DNA of 64,000 nucleotides from Lysobacterales bacterium (GCA_014946745.1 JADCRD010000003.1:124001-188000); one strand, 5' to 3'. Counted from the first letter of the stretch, positions 50,225-59,745 are shown. Notes: generated by a model not told the origin, from the letters alone. Translations and numbers: made by a program.

Positions 50225-51562
50225 TCAGGCCGCGCGGGCCTTGAGCGCTTCGATCGCGTCGATCTCCTTGGGCACGCCGCCGGTCAGCAGCTCGTGGCCG
50301 TCTGCGCTGACCAGCACGTCGTCCTCGATGCGGATGCCGATGCCCTGCCACTTTGCCGCCACGCCTTTCGAACCCGGCGCGATGTACAGCCCCGGCTCGA
50401 TGGTCAGCACCATGCCGGGTTCAAGCAGGCGGTACTCGCCGCCGATGCGGTAGTCGCCGACGTCGTGCACGTCGAGGCCCAGCCAGTGGCCGGTCTTGTG
50501 CATGTAGAAGCGCCGGTAGCTTTCGTCGGCGATGCACTGCTTCACGGTGCCGCGCAGCAGGCCCAGCGAAAGCAGGCCCTCGGTCAGCACCTCGACGGCA
50601 GCCTCATGCGGATCGATCCAGCGCTTGCCCGGCTTCACCGCGGCGATCGCGGCCGCTTGCGCGGCCAGCACGATCTCGTACAGCGCACGCTGCTCGCGGC
50701 TGTAGGTGTCCGAGATCGGGAAGGTGCGGGTGATGTCCGAGGCGTAGCCCTCGTACTCTGCGCCGGCGTCGATCAGCAGCAGCTCGCCGGGTTTGAGCGC
50801 GGCACTGTTGGCGCGGTAGTGCAGCACACAGGCGTTGGCGCCACCGCCGACGATGGGCTCGTAGCTGGGCACCGCGCCGTGGCGGCGGAACCCGTGCAGC
50901 AGTTCGGCCTCGATCGAATACTCGTGCAGCCCCGGCCGCGTTGCCTGGATGGCGCGCACGTGCGCTTCGGCGGCGATCGCTGCGCTGTGCCGCATCAGCT
51001 TCAGCTCGGCCGCGCTCTTGAACAGGCGCTGCTCGTGCAGCAGGTGTCCCAACTCCATGAACTCGTGCGGCGACTCCGCGCCGTGGCGGATCTGCGCGCG
51101 CACGCGGTTGACCCAGCCGATCAGCTTGAGATCGAACTCGACCTCGCGGCCGAAGTGGTAGAACACCCGCGAGCGGCCCTCGATCAGGCCGGGCAGGATG
51201 TCGTCGATGTCGCCGATCGGATAGGCATCGTCGAAGCCGTAGTTCTCGACCGCGCCTTCGGGGCCCGCGCGCGGGCCGTCCCAGGCCTCGCGGTCGGCGT
51301 CGCGCTCGCGGCAGAACAGCAGGGCCTCGCCGTGGCTGCGGCCCGGGATCAGCACCAGTACCGCCTCCGGCTCATTGAAGCCGCTCAGGTACCAGAAGTC
51401 GCTGTCCTGGCGGTACGGATAGGTGCTGTCGCGATTGCGGATGCGCTCGGCGGCGGCCGGTAGGATCAGGATGGCGTCATCGCCGGCCAGCCGCATCAGC
51501 TGGCGGCGACGGCGGACGAACTCGGCGGTGCGTATCGGTGCCGGGGCGCGCAGGGGAGGCAT
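50225..51562 (-). CDS. pepP: Xaa-Pro aminopeptidase P
   Basis: 445 residues from ATG 51562. Removes an N-terminal residue that precedes proline. N-terminal creatinase-like domain (RQDSDFWYLSGFNEPEAVLVL) and C-terminal pita-bread metallopeptidase domain with all metal ligands: the two Asp in IDAGAEYEGYASDITRTF, His in KTGHWLGLDVHD, Glu in LTIEPGLY and Glu in GIRIEDD. It precedes no other gene in its operon but follows ygfB closely (17 bp), the common gammaproteobacterial ygfB-pepP pair. Confidence 0.95.
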   Translation of the reverse strand: MPPLRAPAPIRTAEFVRRRRQLMRLAGDDAILILPAAAERIRNRDSTYPYRQDSDFWYLSGFNEPEAVLVLIPGRSHGEALLFCRERDADREAWDGPRAGPEGAVENYGFDDAYPIGDIDDILPGLIEGRSRVFYHFGREVEFDLKLIGWVNRVRAQIRHGAESPHEFMELGHLLHEQRLFKSAAELKLMRHSAAIAAEAHVRAIQATRPGLHEYSIEAELLHGFRRHGAVPSYEPIVGGGANACVLHYRANSAALKPGELLLIDAGAEYEGYASDITRTFPISDTYSREQRALYEIVLAAQAAAIAAVKPGKRWIDPHEAAVEVLTEGLLSLGLLRGTVKQCIADESYRRFYMHKTGHWLGLDVHDVGDYRIGGEYRLLEPGMVLTIEPGLYIAPGSKGVAAKWQGIGIRIEDDVLVSADGHELLTGGVPKEIDAIEALKARAA

Positions 51563-51579
51563 GGCGAATCCGTGCTGGC

Positions 51580-52122
51580 TCAGTGCAGGGTGGACTGGGC
51601 GGAGTCGGCGCCGTTCTCGCTGTGCAGCAGCAGCACGGCGACGCGGACGAATTCGATGATCTCTTCCAGCGCGCTGGCGTCGTCCTCGTCGTCCTCGAAG
51701 CTGAGCTCGGCCTGGGCGATGCGGGCGAGGTCTTCGAGCGCTTCGCGGGCTTCGTCCGACAGCCGCGAGGCCGAGGCTGTGCCGAGGCCGAAGCCGCCCA
51801 GGAAACCGCGGCACCAGGCGCCCAGCGCTTCGACGCGGTCGCCAAGTGCGGAATCCTCGTCGGGCAGCAGCAGCTCGAAGCCGTATTCGCTGTCGGCCAG
51901 CTGCGCGAGGGTGCTCGCGCGAAGACGGTCCAGCGTGCCGCCGGGCGCTTGCCGCGGACCCTCCACGGCGAGAGCGTCCAGCCAATCCGCGCCGGCCAAG
52001 CGGCCACCGGCCGAGAGCAGACCGCAGATCGACCCGTGCAGCTCGGCGGCGTCGATCCCGATGGCGGCCTCTGACAGCGCGCGCTCGACTTCAGGAAGGG
52101 AGGGCAGGGACGGCTCGGACAC
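51580..52122 (-). CDS. ygfB: YgfB family (UPF0149) protein
   Basis: 180 residues from a GTG at 52122 (VSEPSLPSLPEVERALSEA). The family words ELHGSICGLLSAGG, GFELLLPDEDSALGDRVEAL, WCRGFLGGFGL and the acidic LSFEDDEDDASALEEIIEFVRVAV are all present. An upstream open frame exists, but conservation starts here. Function: small cytoplasmic protein; in Pseudomonas YgfB influences regulation of stress and resistance genes. Paired with pepP. Confidence 0.92.
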   Translation of the reverse strand: MSEPSLPSLPEVERALSEAAIGIDAAELHGSICGLLSAGGRLAGADWLDALAVEGPRQAPGGTLDRLRASTLAQLADSEYGFELLLPDEDSALGDRVEALGAWCRGFLGGFGLGTASASRLSDEAREALEDLARIAQAELSFEDDEDDASALEEIIEFVRVAVLLLHSENGADSAQSTLH

Positions 52123-52366
52123 AGGACGAAGCACCAGTGCTGACGGCTGCGCAGTGTAACGCGAGCCCTCGCGGCGGCCGCGCATCGGCTGGCATTGGCC
52201 CTGCATGCAAGAGTGGAGAGCGTGTCGCGGAGTGCGCGAGCCGTCACGTTTGCTTGTTGGGCGTGCGGGCACTGCCTACACTCCGGCGCTCGGGTCCGGT
52301 CGCCGCCGCGGCCGGGGCGTCGCGCCGGGCGGGACGAAGGGTGCGGCAAGCAAGCACAGGACAGGC

Positions 52367-55300
52367 ATGGCGCCGGGCGAACACAGCGCGAAGCGGGAGT
52401 CAGGCGGTGCAGTCGCCCTGCTGCTTGCCCTGTTATGCCTGCTGCTGCCCGTGCTTGCGCAGGGCGCGCGCCAGGACTACCACTTCCGCGTCATCGACAG
52501 CCGCAGCGGACTGGCGCAGAACACGATCAACGCCTTGCTGCATGACAGCCGAGGTTTCGTCTGGATCGGCACCGAGGGCGGCCTGCACCGCTACGACGGC
52601 TACGGCCTGCGCCTGTTCCTGCACGATCCGGACGATCCGACCAGCCTGCCGGAGAGCTTCATCACCGCGCTCGCCGAAGACGACGCCGGGCGGCTCTGGG
52701 TCGGCACCAACACGCGCTTCCTCGCCTCCATCGACCTTGCCAGCGGCAGGGTCGAGCGGCACCTGCTGGCGCGCTCGGAAGGCGGCAAGGGGCACCGCGA
52801 TCGCGTCACCGGCTTGCTCCACCAGCCCGGCGTGGGCCTCTGGGTCAGCACCGGCCAGGGCGTCGAACTGTTCCATCCAGAGACCGGCCTGCGCGAGCGT
52901 CGCCTGAGCTTCGAGGGCGACATCGAAGGCAGCTTGCGCTTGGCCGGGCTGGCCCTGCAGTCCGACGGCAGCGTGCTGGTCGCCACTCACGAGGGGCTGT
53001 TTCTGTTCGCGCCCGGCGCCACCCTGCCGCGCCGGCTGGGGCCGAGGCAGCGCCTGCACGCGCTGGCCCTGCAGGACGACCAGGCGTGGATCGGCGCTGA
53101 CGATGGTCTGTACCGCTGGCGCCGCGGAGAGCGCGAGCCGCAGCGGGTGTGGCCAAAGGAGGGGCGCGGTCAGCCGGTGCGCGCCATCGCGCTCGATCCG
53201 CAGCAGCAGCTGTGGCTGGCCCTGCACAACAGTGGCCTGGTGCGTCTGGACCCGACGACCGGCGCCAGCTTGCGCCTGCGCCACGACCCCGATCAGGAGC
53301 AGAGCCTGCACGAGGACCGCCTGGCGCGCCTGATGATCTCGCGCTCGGGCTTGCTCTGGGTCGGTGGCGAGGCGCGCGGCGTCGCCACCGCCCGCCCCGA
53401 GGGCGCGCTGTTCTCGCGGATCAGCGAGACCCGCAGCGAACTGGATCCGGTGCTGGTGAACAACATCCGCACCGTCCATGAGGACGTCGAGGGCCAGCTT
53501 TGGCTCGGCACCGAGGGCCGCGGCCTGGTCCGGCTGGTGGGGCCGCAGATGGCCTTCGAAAGCCACTACGCGCCGCTGCGTGCGGCCTTGCCGCGCGGCG
53601 GCGAGGATCCGCCGATCCGCGTATTCGGCATCGCCGACGCCGGCGACGGGCGGCTGTGGGTGTCCAGCGATCAGGGGCTGTTCGAGTACGACCCCGCGCA
53701 GCGCCGCGCCCGTCTTCGCGAGCTGCCGCTGGCGCCCGGCGAAGACCAGCCGGTGAGCGATCTCCGTCATCTGCTGCGCGCGCGCGATGGCCGGCTGTGG
53801 ATCACCACGTTCAGCGATGGCCTTCTGGTCTGGGATACCGCCAGCGGCGAACACCGCTGGTATCGCCATGACCCGGAGGATCTTTCGACGCTGAGCCATC
53901 CGCTCGTCACCTTCGTGCTGGAGGACCGCGAGGGCACCGTGTGGGCGGGAACCCTGGAGGGTCTGAACCGCATCGATCCCGACAGCGAGCGCGTGCAGCG
54001 CCTGCTGCACGACCCGGCCGATCCCGAGACCTTGAGCGGCAACCTGGTCCGGCATCTGTTCCAGGATCCCGAAGGCCAGCTCTGGGTGTCTACGCACAGC
54101 GGCTTGAACCGCCTGCGCCAGCGCGCCGAGGGCGGCCTGCAGGTGACGCGCTACGGCACCGCGCATGGCTTGGCGACGCCGACGGTGTACGCGGCGCTGA
54201 TGGATGCGAAGGGCAAGGTCTGGTTGAGCGGCAACAGCGGTCTGGCGCGGCTGGATCCCGACTCCGGCGAGGTGCTCCGCTACGAGCTGCAGGACGGTCT
54301 GCAGGACCTTGAGTTCAACGGCGCCTCGGCGCTGGCGCTGCGCGACGGGCGGCTGGCGTTTGGTGGCGTGCGTGGCGTGAACCTGCTGGACCCGCGGCGC
54401 GCTTCGCCCAGCCGCTACGAACCGCCGGTGCGCCTGACCTCGATCGGCGTCGGCCGGCGTCTGCAGCCGGTCGCGGGTCTCGACATGCCGGCCGCATTGC
54501 GCTTCGCGCAGGCCGAACAGGTGCTGCGGATCGAGTTCGCCGCCCTGGACTTCGGCTTCCCCGAGCGCAATCGCTTCCGCTATCGGCTGGAGGGCTTCGA
54601 CGAGGACTGGACCGACGCCGGCACGCGCAACTCGGCCACGTACACCAATCTCGCCGCCGGCAGCTACACCCTCCGCGTGCAGGGCAGCAATCGCGACGGT
54701 CGGATCAGCCGCGAAGAAGCGGTGCTGCAGATCGAGGTGGTGCCGCCGCTCTGGGACAGCCTGCCGGCTCGCATCGCCTATGCCGCGCTGGCCCTAGTTC
54801 TGCTCGTGCTGTGGCTGCGCCGCCAACGCCGCGAGCGCGCGAGCCAGCGCCAGCTGCTGAGCGAACTCAGCCAACGCGAAGAGCGCCTCAAGCTATCGCT
54901 CTGGGGTTCGGGTGACGAGTTCTGGGACTGGGACATCCGCAGCAACCGTCTCTACCGCGTCGGCGCCGAGCAGCTGCTCGGGCCGGGCGCTGACAGCGAG
55001 CTCGATACCGAGGATTTCCGCTCGCGCGCGGTGCATCCGGAGGACATCCGCCGGCTACAGCAGATCATGCAGGCGCATATCGCCGGCCGCACCGAGTTTT
55101 TCGAATCCGAGCACCGCGTGCGGCGCGGCGACGGTGATTGGGTGTGGGTGCGATCGCGCGGCAAGGTGGTCGAGCGTGACGCCGCCGGTACGCCGGTGCG
55201 CATGGCCGGCACCGCCCGCGACATCACCGAGAGCCGTGCTGCCGAATACGAGCGCCGCATCGCCTCCGAAGTGCTGCGAAGCATGGGCGAAGCGGTGGCG

Positions 55301-56965
55301 GTCTGCGATCTTCTGCTGCGCTTTGTCAGCGTCAACCCGGCGTTCTGCCGGATCACCGGCTATGGCGCCGACGAGGTCATCGGCCAGTCGGTGGATCTGC
55401 TGCACAGCAGCCAGCATGACCCTGCCTTCTACCGTCAGGTCAACGAGACCGTCTCGACCGCGGGCCAGTGGAGCGGCGAGATGTGGCAGCGCCGGCGCGA
55501 CGGCGAGGAGTACCTCGCTGCCGTCCAGGTGAACGCGGTCACCGACGCCCACGGCGAGCGCAGCCACTACGTCTGGGTGGTCAGCGACATCACCGACCGC
55601 AAGCGCGCCGAGCAGGAGCTGCGCTATCTCGCCAACTACGACACCCTCACGGGTCTGCCCAACCGCAGCCTGCTGTCGGAGCGCTTGGCACGCGCGGTGG
55701 TCCGGGCGCGTCGTCAGGGCACGCGGGTGGCAGTGCTGTTCCTCGATCTTGATCGCTTCAAGGACATCAACGACTCCATGGGGCACGCTGCCGGCGACCG
55801 CATCCTGAAATCGGCGGCGGCGCGCCTGCTGGCCACCGTGCGTCCGCAGGACACGGTGGCCCGTCTCGGCGGCGACGAATTCACCGTGATCCTTGAAGAC
55901 GTCGAAGACCGGGCCGCTGCCGAAGACGTGGCGCAGCGGGTCATCCGCGCCTTCATCGCGCCGCTCGAGGTCGAGGGCCGCAGCGAAATGATCATCACGC
56001 CCTCGATCGGCATCAGCCTCTACCCCGACCACGCGCTGGTGCCGACCGACCTGCTCAAGTTCGCCGACACCGCGATGTACGCGGCCAAGGATCGCGGCCG
56101 CAACACCTACAGCTTCTACAACGAGGCCATGGACGCCGAGGCGCGTCGCCGCGCTTCGCTGGTGGCGGCGCTGCGGCGCGCGCTGGACCGCCGCGAGTTC
56201 TACCTGGTGTTCCAGCCGCGGCTCGACCTGGCCTCGGGTCGCGTGGCTGGCTTCGAGGCCCTGCTGCGCTGGCGCAGCGAGGAGCTGGGCCCGATGAGCC
56301 CGGGCGAGTTCATCCCGGTCGCCGAGGAGACCGGCCTGATCCTGCCGATCGGTGAGTGGGTGCTGCGCGAAGCCTTCAGCGTGCTCTCCGGCTGGCATGC
56401 CGACGGCCGCGCGGGTCTGGCGATGTCGATCAATGTCTCGGTGCTGCAGCTGCTGCGCGGCAACGTCGTCGAGCTGATCCGCGAGCTGCTGCGCGAGTAT
56501 CCGATGCCGCCGGCCTCGATCGAGCTGGAAGTCACCGAAAGCATGGTCATGGCCAACGCCGAGCAGACCACCGCGGTGCTGCACGAATTGAAGAAGCTGG
56601 GCGTGCTGCTGGCCATCGACGACTTCGGCACCGGCTACTCCTCGCTGGTCTATCTCAAGCGTCTGCCGATCGACACGCTCAAGATCGACAAGGAGTTCGT
56701 TGGCGACCTCACCACCGACCCCGACGACGAAGCGATCACCGCCACGATCATCACCATGGCGCACTCGCTGGGCCTGAACGTGGTCGCCGAGGGCGTGGAG
56801 ACGGTGGAGCAGCTGCAGTACCTGCACGAGCAGGGCTGCGACGAGATCCAGGGCTACTGGCTGGCGCGCCCGCTGGAGGAAAGCGACTGCGTGAACTTCC
56901 TCGACCACCACGATCCGGCCCTGCTGCTGGCCACCGCCGGCCTGCGCCTGTCTATTGACCGCTGA
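52367..56965 (+). CDS. Giant sensor: periplasmic beta-propeller + two PAS + GGDEF + EAL
   Basis: 1532 residues, ATG at 52367 (AGGA upstream). Order: signal anchor (about 14-32), two-component-regulator propeller repeats (about 40-700; words such as GLAQNTINALLHDSRGFVWIGT and EDREGTVWAGTLEGLNRID), a Y_Y_Y domain (about 728-790, RFRYRLEGFDEDWTDAG), a membrane helix (about 801-820), two PAS domains (about 842-960 and 970-1085), GGDEF and EAL. The cyclase site is intact (RLGGDEF near residue 1170), with RxxD five residues before it as an allosteric I-site. The EAL site (FEALLRW, DDFGTGYSS) is also intact, so it may both make and break c-di-GMP. It is divergent from ygfB, and sits where relatives have ygfB directly beside zapB/zapA. 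Confidence 0.94.
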   Translation: MAPGEHSAKRESGGAVALLLALLCLLLPVLAQGARQDYHFRVIDSRSGLAQNTINALLHDSRGFVWIGTEGGLHRYDGYGLRLFLHDPDDPTSLPESFITALAEDDAGRLWVGTNTRFLASIDLASGRVERHLLARSEGGKGHRDRVTGLLHQPGVGLWVSTGQGVELFHPETGLRERRLSFEGDIEGSLRLAGLALQSDGSVLVATHEGLFLFAPGATLPRRLGPRQRLHALALQDDQAWIGADDGLYRWRRGEREPQRVWPKEGRGQPVRAIALDPQQQLWLALHNSGLVRLDPTTGASLRLRHDPDQEQSLHEDRLARLMISRSGLLWVGGEARGVATARPEGALFSRISETRSELDPVLVNNIRTVHEDVEGQLWLGTEGRGLVRLVGPQMAFESHYAPLRAALPRGGEDPPIRVFGIADAGDGRLWVSSDQGLFEYDPAQRRARLRELPLAPGEDQPVSDLRHLLRARDGRLWITTFSDGLLVWDTASGEHRWYRHDPEDLSTLSHPLVTFVLEDREGTVWAGTLEGLNRIDPDSERVQRLLHDPADPETLSGNLVRHLFQDPEGQLWVSTHSGLNRLRQRAEGGLQVTRYGTAHGLATPTVYAALMDAKGKVWLSGNSGLARLDPDSGEVLRYELQDGLQDLEFNGASALALRDGRLAFGGVRGVNLLDPRRASPSRYEPPVRLTSIGVGRRLQPVAGLDMPAALRFAQAEQVLRIEFAALDFGFPERNRFRYRLEGFDEDWTDAGTRNSATYTNLAAGSYTLRVQGSNRDGRISREEAVLQIEVVPPLWDSLPARIAYAALALVLLVLWLRRQRRERASQRQLLSELSQREERLKLSLWGSGDEFWDWDIRSNRLYRVGAEQLLGPGADSELDTEDFRSRAVHPEDIRRLQQIMQAHIAGRTEFFESEHRVRRGDGDWVWVRSRGKVVERDAAGTPVRMAGTARDITESRAAEYERRIASEVLRSMGEAVAVCDLLLRFVSVNPAFCRITGYGADEVIGQSVDLLHSSQHDPAFYRQVNETVSTAGQWSGEMWQRRRDGEEYLAAVQVNAVTDAHGERSHYVWVVSDITDRKRAEQELRYLANYDTLTGLPNRSLLSERLARAVVRARRQGTRVAVLFLDLDRFKDINDSMGHAAGDRILKSAAARLLATVRPQDTVARLGGDEFTVILEDVEDRAAAEDVAQRVIRAFIAPLEVEGRSEMIITPSIGISLYPDHALVPTDLLKFADTAMYAAKDRGRNTYSFYNEAMDAEARRRASLVAALRRALDRREFYLVFQPRLDLASGRVAGFEALLRWRSEELGPMSPGEFIPVAEETGLILPIGEWVLREAFSVLSGWHADGRAGLAMSINVSVLQLLRGNVVELIRELLREYPMPPASIELEVTESMVMANAEQTTAVLHELKKLGVLLAIDDFGTGYSSLVYLKRLPIDTLKIDKEFVGDLTTDPDDEAITATIITMAHSLGLNVVAEGVETVEQLQYLHEQGCDEIQGYWLARPLEESDCVNFLDHHDPALLLATAGLRLSIDR

Positions 56966-56992
56966 GCCCGCGGGCGCCTATCGTCGGCCGTC

Positions 56993-57214
56993 ATGAGCAC
57001 CCCCGATCCCGTCGAACAGCTCGCGGCCCTGGTCGAGCGCGTCGAGCGCCTGGCCGCGCTGGTGCAGCAGCTGTCCGGCGAGAACGTGAGCCTGCGTCAG
57101 GCGCAGCAGCAGCTGTTGGGTGAGCGCGCCAGTCTGCTGTCGAAGAACGAGCAGGCGCGGACGCGGGTGGAGGCGATGATCCAGCGCCTGAAGTCCCTGG
57201 AACAGAGCGCCTAG
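56993..57214 (+). CDS. ZapB-like coiled-coil protein (TIGR02449 type)
   Basis: 73 residues, almost wholly coiled coil: VEQLAALVERVERLAALVQQ, then LRQAQQQLLGERASLLSKNE. This small protein immediately before zapA is a fixed feature of many Gammaproteobacteria and resembles ZapB, which helps arrange the division ring. It overlaps nothing; zapA starts 12 bp after its stop. Confidence 0.88.
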   Translation: MSTPDPVEQLAALVERVERLAALVQQLSGENVSLRQAQQQLLGERASLLSKNEQARTRVEAMIQRLKSLEQSA

Positions 57215-57225
57215 GCCATCGCCCG

Positions 57226-57546
57226 ATGAGTGATCCCGTCAACCTGCGCGTGCTCGACCGCGAGTTCCTGGTGGCCTGCAAGCCGGAAGAGCGCGCCGGC
57301 CTCGTGGCCTCCGCCGAGCAGGTCGACCGTCAGCTGCGAGAGTTGCGACGCAGCCATCCCAGCGCCACCGTCGATCGTCTGGCGGTGCTGATGGCCTTGA
57401 ACCTCACCCATGAGCTGAACGCTCTGCGGCAAGCGCAGACCGAGCGCGACGCGCGACTTGAGCGCAGCATCGGCGATCTCAACCGCAGGCTCGACGCGCT
57501 GATGCCGAGCGGCGCCCCCGGCCAAGCGCCCAAACTGCCGCTGTAG
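57226..57546 (+). CDS. zapA: Cell division protein ZapA
   Basis: 106 residues. ZapA binds FtsZ and bundles its filaments. The globular head (VNLRVLDREFLVACKPEERAG) and long C-terminal coiled coil (LAVLMALNLTHELNALRQ) are clear. It is followed by the 6S RNA gene and the formyl-THF ligase gene, the ancestral gammaproteobacterial order. Confidence 0.95.
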   Translation: MSDPVNLRVLDREFLVACKPEERAGLVASAEQVDRQLRELRRSHPSATVDRLAVLMALNLTHELNALRQAQTERDARLERSIGDLNRRLDALMPSGAPGQAPKLPL

Positions 57547-57564
57547 TTTTGCGGGCTCGGGCGC

Positions 57565-57584
57565 GCTCGCAGAACCCTGCGAGC
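57565..57584. terminator. Hairpin after zapA
   Basis: GCTCGCAG-AACC-CTGCGAGC, an 8-bp perfect stem with a 4-base loop, 18 bp past the zapA stop and before the 6S promoter. A short TTC follows. Plausible terminator of the zapB-like/zapA transcript. Confidence 0.5.
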
Positions 57585-57657
57585 TTCGTGCACGCTTTCA
57601 CGTTTTCCGCGCAATTGCGCCGTCGCCGCGCCCTTCGCTGCACGCTACACTGCGGGC

Positions 57658-57844
57658 GTCCTCTGCCGTGCAGGCTCGCGGACCTTACTTTTTGCCTTGA
57701 CCCTAACTAACGACCCCGGGAGCGCGATACCCGGGCCCGGCGTGCAAGTCCGCCCCGCAGCGGAAAGCCCAAGAGCCCGTGAGCAATCCCACCTGATCCC
57801 TGGGATCAAGGTCGTTTGGTCAGCAACTGCACGGTAGGGGATCT
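57658..57844 (+). ncRNA. ssrS: 6S RNA
   Basis: About 187 nt between zapA and the 5-formyl-THF cyclo-ligase gene, the usual place for ssrS. The 5' part (CCTCTGCCGTGCAGG from about 57660) pairs with the 3' part (CTGCACGGTAGGGG at 57826-57840) to form the closing stem. TACACT at 57646-57651 serves as -10 about 7 bases before the 5' end. The central region has the GC-rich flanks and unpaired bubble expected for a promoter mimic. 6S RNA binds sigma70-RNA polymerase in stationary phase. Exact ends are estimates. Confidence 0.85.
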
Positions 57845-57850
57845 TTCCCC
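57837..57850. terminator. Short hairpin at the 3' end of the 6S RNA
   Basis: GGGGATCTTTCCCC can form a small stem right at the expected 3' end of the 6S RNA, before the ATG of the next gene at 57883. The downstream gene may also be transcribed from the 6S promoter, as in other species. Confidence 0.4.
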
Positions 57851-57882
57851 AGGCCCGACGCCGGGCAATCACGCTGCCGACC

Positions 57883-58479
57883 ATGAACGCTACCGATCCG
57901 CGCGCCGACCTTCGCCGCGAGCTGCGCCTGCGCCGTCGCCAGCTGCCTGCCGCTGAGCGCATCGCCGCCGCCTTGGCCTTGCCTCAGCGCCTGCGTGCGC
58001 TGCCGGCGCTGTCCCAGCCCGGCTATGTCGCCGGCTACTGGGCGATGGACGGTGAAGTCTCGCTGCATGCCCTGCTGATGGGCCAGCCGCCTTTCGTCTA
58101 CTGCCTGCCCTGCCTGCGTGAGGACGGCTCGCTCGGCTTCGCGCCCTGGCGCACCGGCGATCCGCTGCGCAGCAACCGCTACGGCATTCCCGAGCCGGAT
58201 CTCGCGCCGAGCTCGCAGCTCGAACCCGAGCAGATGCACTGCGTGCTGCTGCCGCTGGTCGGCTTCGACCGCCGTGGCGGCCGGCTCGGCGCGGGCGGCG
58301 GCTACTACGACCGCAGCTTCGCCTTTCTCAACACCCGCCCGCGCCCGCCAGCGCCGCAGCTGGTCGGCGTTGCCTACGGCTTCCAGCAGCTCGACGCCTT
58401 CGCGGCCGAGCCCTGGGACGTGGCGCTCGACTACGTGGTCACCGAGCGCGAGCTGATCGACTGCCGCGCCGCGGCCTGA
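57883..58479 (+). CDS. ygfA: 5-formyltetrahydrofolate cyclo-ligase
   Basis: 198 residues. Converts 5-formyl-THF to 5,10-methenyl-THF with ATP. Starts with a typical LRRELRLRRRQLPAAER helix and has the ATP/folate site LLPLVGFDRRGGRLGAGGGY followed by YDRSF. In many Gammaproteobacteria this gene is co-transcribed with 6S RNA, as the close spacing (about 38 bp) suggests here. Confidence 0.95.
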   Translation: MNATDPRADLRRELRLRRRQLPAAERIAAALALPQRLRALPALSQPGYVAGYWAMDGEVSLHALLMGQPPFVYCLPCLREDGSLGFAPWRTGDPLRSNRYGIPEPDLAPSSQLEPEQMHCVLLPLVGFDRRGGRLGAGGGYYDRSFAFLNTRPRPPAPQLVGVAYGFQQLDAFAAEPWDVALDYVVTERELIDCRAAA

Positions 58480-58503
58480 ATCTTTCGACGGAGAGTGCAG
58501 CGC

Positions 58504-58968
58504 ATGGCCTACTGGCTGATGAAGTCCGAGCCCGAGGAGTTTTCGATCGACGATCTGAAGAAGGTCGAGCGCGAACCTTGGACCGGCGTACGCAATTACC
58601 AGGCGCGCAACTTCATGTGGAAGGACATGCAGCCTGGCGACGGCGTGCTGTTCTACCACTCCAACTGCCCCGTGCCCGGCGTGGCCGGTCTCGCCCGTGT
58701 GGTCGGCGAGCCCGCGCCGGACCCGACCCAGTTCCAGCCCGACAGCGACTACCACGACCCCCGCAGCGCGCCCGACAACCCGCGCTGGTGGCTGCGCCAC
58801 GTCGCCTTCGAGCGCAAGTTCAAGCGCGTGGTCTCGCTCGACCAGCTGCGCGGCGAAGCCGAAGCGCTGGGCGACTTCGCCCTGCTCCGCCGCGGCAACC
58901 GGCTGTCGATCCTGCCGGTCACCGACGCCCAGTGGGCGCATATCCTGCAGCTCGCCGGGGAAAGCTAG
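58504..58968 (+). CDS. EVE-domain protein
   Basis: 154 residues from ATG 58504, with GGAG ten bases upstream. The EVE (PUA/YTH-like) domain fills it: MAYWLMKSEPEEFSIDDLKK, GVRNYQARNFMWKDMQPGDG and VLFYHSNC. EVE domains read modified bases in RNA or DNA. A single-domain EVE gene between ygfA and rpiA is the normal arrangement in this order, so this is a housekeeping copy rather than a defence gene. Confidence 0.93.
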   Translation: MAYWLMKSEPEEFSIDDLKKVEREPWTGVRNYQARNFMWKDMQPGDGVLFYHSNCPVPGVAGLARVVGEPAPDPTQFQPDSDYHDPRSAPDNPRWWLRHVAFERKFKRVVSLDQLRGEAEALGDFALLRRGNRLSILPVTDAQWAHILQLAGES

Positions 58969-59068
58969 CCGCCCGCTTGCGCATCTGCGGCCCTGCAGGT
59001 CTTGAGTCTCGCGACAACCCGCTCCTGCGAATCCCCAATCCCGAATCCCCAATCCCGGACTCCCAGCC

Positions 59069-59701
59069 ATGTCCCTCGAAGAGCAGAAACGCAAAGCCGC
59101 TGAACAAGCCCTCGAACACGTCGAGGACGACAGCGTCGTCGGCGTCGGCACCGGCTCCACCGTGCGCTATTTCATCGAAGGCCTGGGCCGCATGAAGTCG
59201 CGCATCCGCGGCGCGGTGTCGAGCTCCGAGCAGAGCAGCGCTCTGCTGCGCGCGCAGGGCATCGAAGTGATGGATCTGAACGCGGTGGGCCCGCTCGCGC
59301 TGTATGTCGACGGCGCCGACGAGTGCGACCCGCACCGACGACTGATCAAGGGCGGTGGTGCGGCGCTGACCCGCGAGAAGATCATCGCCGCGGCCAGCGC
59401 GAAGTTCGTCTGCGTCATCGACTCCAGCAAGCAGGTCGACGTGCTCGGCCGCTTCCCGCTGCCGGTCGAGGTGATCCCGATGGCGCGCAGCCACGTTGGC
59501 CGCAAGCTGGTGGCGCTCGGCGGCCAGCCGGTCTGGCGCGACGGTGTCATCACCGACAACGGCAACTGGATCCTCGACGTGCACAACCTGCGCATCACCG
59601 ACCCGGTCGGCCTGGAGCGCGAGATCAACCAGATCGTCGGCGTGGTCTGCTGCGGACTGTTCGCCGCGCGGCCGGCGGACGAAGTCATTGTCGGGCGGTG
59701 A
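59069..59701 (+). CDS. rpiA: Ribose-5-phosphate isomerase A
   Basis: 210 residues. Interconverts ribose 5-phosphate and ribulose 5-phosphate in the pentose phosphate pathway. The phosphate-binding [12 protein letters not shown] loop, DGADE (with catalytic Asp/Glu) and [12 protein letters not shown] are present. The region just before it (59018-59068) contains CCCAATCCCGAATCCCC repeats, the reverse of the GGGATT runs seen elsewhere in the window. Confidence 0.96.
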   Translation: MSLEEQKRKAAEQALEHVEDDSVVGVGTGSTVRYFIEGLGRMKSRIRGAVSSSEQSSALLRAQGIEVMDLNAVGPLALYVDGADECDPHRRLIKGGGAALTREKIIAAASAKFVCVIDSSKQVDVLGRFPLPVEVIPMARSHVGRKLVALGGQPVWRDGVITDNGNWILDVHNLRITDPVGLEREINQIVGVVCCGLFAARPADEVIVGR

Positions 59702-59727
59702 ATGCGCTCGCCTCGCGGCGTCCATAG

Positions 59728-59745
59728 GGTGGGTCTTGACCCACC
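59728..59745. repeat. REP-A palindrome after rpiA
   Basis: GGTGGGTCTTGACCCACC preceded by CATAG, 26 bp after the rpiA stop. It is the last REP-A copy of the window. Confidence 0.85.

Noticed and set aside
56993-57214. The 73-residue coiled-coil frame as a chance reading
   Set aside because: Position 12 bp before zapA and the regular heptads match the conserved ZapB-like protein, so I kept it as a gene.
58504-58968. EVE-domain gene as part of a modification-dependent defence system
   Set aside because: It is a single-domain protein in the conserved ygfA-EVE-rpiA order with no nuclease partner, so a housekeeping role is more likely.
59728-59745. REP-A palindromes as plain intrinsic terminators
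   Set aside because: Many lie just after stop codons, but they have no T tract, also occur in divergent gaps and inside a coding frame, and have a fixed sequence; they are better seen as a repeat family.
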